Shown here: positions 5,351-7,024 of the stretch, one piece after another
Layout: each line of letters starts with the position of its first letter
Position numbering within the stretch: position 1 is the first letter of the stretch
Source: Synergistaceae bacterium
GTDB lineage: Bacteria > Synergistota > Synergistia > Synergistales > Aminobacteriaceae
Length of the DNA stretch: 7,024 nt
Direction of reading: 5' to 3'
Assembly (NCBI GenBank): GCA_031270755.1
Contig: JAISWV010000218.1
Coordinates: 1-7,024, forward strand
Translations under genes and position numbers: made by a program
Notes under the pieces: generated by a model
What the model saw: only the letters and a program-made list of their open reading frames with translations
Told to the model about the DNA's origin: nothing
The model's database searches: none

Positions 5351-6457
5351 ATGGATTGGGCGGTGGGATTCGTCGTGGGGATGTTCACGGCTTTCTTTTT
5401 ACTCGTGATTTTCGATCTTCGGCTGCTGCGCTCGTCCCGCGCCAAGGCCAAAGACCCCTTCAAAAACGCCATCGCTCACCGCCTTTCCGTTGGGCCGAAT
5501 GTCGTGGCGGTGGGGGGAGGCACGGGGCTTTCCACGCTTTTGAAGGGAATGAAGGGCTACACCCGCAACATCACCGCCGTCGTAGCGGTGACGGACGAAG
5601 GAGGAAGCTCGGGGCGGCTCCGAACCGAGTGGGGAGTGCTGCCTCCCGGCGACGTGCGCAACTGCATGGTGGCTCTGGCCGAAAACGACAACGCGCTGAA
5701 GCGGCTGCTGGAGTTCCGCTTCGACAGGGGGGAGCTGGCCGGGCACAGCCTTGGGAATCTGCTCTTGCTCGCGGTTTCGGAGCTGTGCGGCGACTTTCGC
5801 CTGGCCGTCGAGCAAATGAACCACCTGCTCGCCATTCGCGGCAAGGTCTTGCCCGTGACCACCGAGGCGATCACCTTGGTGGGGGTGACGAAAGATGGGC
5901 AAAAGGTGCGGGGCGAGCTGGAGATTTCCCGCCACGGGCGCGACCTGGAGGGCATATGGCTCGAGCCCGTGGGAGCAAAGCCGCTTTCCGAGGTGCAGCA
6001 GGCCGTAGAAGAGGCCGACCTCGTCGTTTTGGGACCGGGAAGTCTTTTCACCAGCGTCATCCCCAATTTGCTCCTGCCGGAGTTTGCCGAAAAACTCCGC
6101 GGCTCGCCTGTCCCCAAGGCGTACATCTGCAACCTGATGACCCAGCCCGAGGAGACCGAGGGTATGGACATCGTGGCTCATCTGAAATGGGTGTCCGCCG
6201 CGTTGGGCGTGGTGCCGGACTATATTGTCGTCAACAGCGAGCCCATCCCGGACGAGCTTGTGGCCATCTACAAACTGGACGGAGCTCAACCCCTCTACTT
6301 GGACAGACACCAAAAGGAAAAGATCGAACAGCTGGGATGTATGGTTCTGGAGCTGCCCATGGTCCACGTGACGGACGCGAAACTCCTGCGGCACAATGCC
6401 TTCAAGCTTGCCGAAATGTTGTTCCGCCTGTGCCGCAATCTGGAAGAAAACCCGTGA
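5351..6457 (+). CDS. yvcK: YvcK/CofD-like gluconeogenesis factor with N-terminal membrane segment
   Basis: YvcK proteins are structurally related to the CofD transferase, bind UDP-sugars, and in Bacillus, Listeria and mycobacteria are needed for growth on gluconeogenic carbon sources and for normal cell-wall synthesis; no enzymatic reaction is firmly established. The 368-residue product contains VVAVGGGTGLSTLLKG (GGGTGLS at 55-61), VTDEGGSSGRLR (81-91), LPPGDVRNC (97-105), HSLGNLLL and LGPGSLFTSVIPNLL, all family hallmarks. B. subtilis YvcK is about 317 residues and starts at the GGGTG strand; here about 50 residues precede it, with a hydrophobic run at 4-21 (WAVGFVVGMFTAFFLLVIF) followed by many Arg/Lys (24-38), which predicts a single membrane anchor with the catalytic-like domain in the cytoplasm. 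ATG 5351 is preceded by GGCGGG 7 bases upstream; the upstream frame extension overlaps rapZ and is not family-like. Confidence 0.94.
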   Translation: MDWAVGFVVGMFTAFFLLVIFDLRLLRSSRAKAKDPFKNAIAHRLSVGPNVVAVGGGTGLSTLLKGMKGYTRNITAVVAVTDEGGSSGRLRTEWGVLPPGDVRNCMVALAENDNALKRLLEFRFDRGELAGHSLGNLLLLAVSELCGDFRLAVEQMNHLLAIRGKVLPVTTEAITLVGVTKDGQKVRGELEISRHGRDLEGIWLEPVGAKPLSEVQQAVEEADLVVLGPGSLFTSVIPNLLLPEFAEKLRGSPVPKAYICNLMTQPEETEGMDIVAHLKWVSAALGVVPDYIVVNSEPIPDELVAIYKLDGAQPLYLDRHQKEKIEQLGCMVLELPMVHVTDAKLLRHNAFKLAEMLFRLCRNLEENP

Positions 6458-6493
6458 CCATGCGTGCACATAGCGCATAGGGTTTGAAGAGTC

Positions 6494-7024
6494 ATGCACT
6501 CCATTGCGACGGAACTTTGGGACGAATGGTCGTCCCTTCCCCAGGCAAACGAGGAGACCGACTCGGCGGAGGTTGTGGGGCTTTTGGCCGCGCTGCCCTT
6601 CAAAAGCGACGAGCACAAAGGCGTGGCCGTTCTCGGCAGCTCTCGATTGTGGGCGTTGCGCCGCTTGTTGAGACTCTGGAGAAATTCGCGGTGGCGGCAC
6701 GAATGGAACCTCGCCGCCTCCATGCGCGTGCCCTCGGATAAGAAGGGCCGCGTCGATCTCGTGCTGCCGCAAAAACTTTATGAAGAAATCACGTCGATGG
6801 CCCATGCGGGCTTTTGCCATTCGGGCTCATCCCTGGCGAACTGGGCTTGGGTCCGAGGGGTATGGGGAGGGTGCGGGGCTTTTTACGTTCCGAAATCCGG
6901 TTATTATCTGGCCATGAAAATAGGGAAGGACGACGTAGTCCATCACATGAAGCGAATCTTGCACAAAGCCCGGATATCCTGTGGTGAGCGAATGGCCCAC
7001 GGAAAGCGCGAGCTCATCCTCAGA
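6494..7024 (+). CDS. whiA: WhiA-like DNA-binding regulator, N-terminal part (3' end outside window)
   Basis: WhiA has an N-terminal LAGLIDADG-endonuclease-like domain without nuclease activity and a C-terminal helix-turn-helix domain; it controls sporulation genes in Streptomyces and affects division and chromosome segregation in Bacillus. The frame is open from ATG 6494 to the window end, 177 residues. The assignment rests on residues 119-143 (WVRGVWGGCGAFYVPKSGYYLAMKI with the pattern RG.(F/W)...G....P..(Y)YL...), which matches the WhiA RGxFLAxGSVxDPxxxYHLE segment, and on its position behind rapZ and yvcK. The N-terminus (MHSIATELWDEWSSLP) is unlike the usual MSFSSEVKEEL start, so the protein is divergent. 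A stop codon 9 bases upstream in frame (TGA, 6485-6487) fixes the start. The ribosome-binding site is weak (GAAGAG). A small hairpin, ATGCG (6460-6464) with CGCAT (6474-6478), lies in the 36-base gap after yvcK. Confidence 0.82.
   Translation, partial: MHSIATELWDEWSSLPQANEETDSAEVVGLLAALPFKSDEHKGVAVLGSSRLWALRRLLRLWRNSRWRHEWNLAASMRVPSDKKGRVDLVLPQKLYEEITSMAHAGFCHSGSSLANWAWVRGVWGGCGAFYVPKSGYYLAMKIGKDDVVHHMKRILHKARISCGERMAHGKRELILR

Noticed and set aside
4354..5472. 372-residue minus-strand ORF antisense to rapZ
   Set aside because: Shadow ORF; rapZ on the plus strand has a full motif set.
5399..6820. 473-residue minus-strand ORF antisense to yvcK and whiA
   Set aside because: Shadow of GC-rich coding sequence: composition rich in His, Arg and Gln, no family resemblance, and it covers genes with clear motifs on the other strand.

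Overview
The window looks like a piece of a Synergistetes chromosome. The best clue is a C-terminal tail at about 3607-3687 (Gly-rich stretch, Cys, hydrophobic run, basic end) that fits the Synerg-CTERM sorting signal known from that phylum. The moderately GC-rich coding sequence, the Clostridium-type flavodoxin and the DUF3793 protein agree with this. Taxonomy is inferred from these features only.

Left part (1-1365, + strand): the 3' end of dapA is followed after 2 bases by a complete asd. These are two consecutive enzymes of the diaminopimelate/lysine branch and almost certainly one transcript.

Middle-left (1459-2734, - strand): a two-gene unit transcribed toward asd, DUF3793 protein then a short-chain flavodoxin, behind a very good sigma-70-type promoter (TTGACA-N17-TATCAT, 2706-2734). 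This is the best candidate in the window for a little-described functional pairing.

Centre (about 2735-4443): an AT-rich, gene-poor stretch with remnants. It holds a strong + strand promoter (2847-2874) followed by two terminator-like hairpins but no convincing ORF (possible small RNA), then a 5'-truncated and frameshifted surface-protein gene with an EF-hand loop and a Synerg-CTERM tail, two tandem hairpins ending in a good intrinsic terminator (3756-3790), and the C-terminal remnant of what looks like an Rpn/PD-(D/E)XK-type transposase-nuclease protein.

Right part (4375-7024, + strand): the conserved cluster rapZ (yvcJ)-yvcK-whiA, tightly spaced, with a likely promoter just upstream of rapZ. 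whiA runs off the window. The cluster links nucleotide-sugar/cell-wall metabolism and cell-division control in other bacteria. Here YvcK carries an N-terminal membrane segment and WhiA is divergent. No rRNA, tRNA, CRISPR array or intact insertion sequence was seen.
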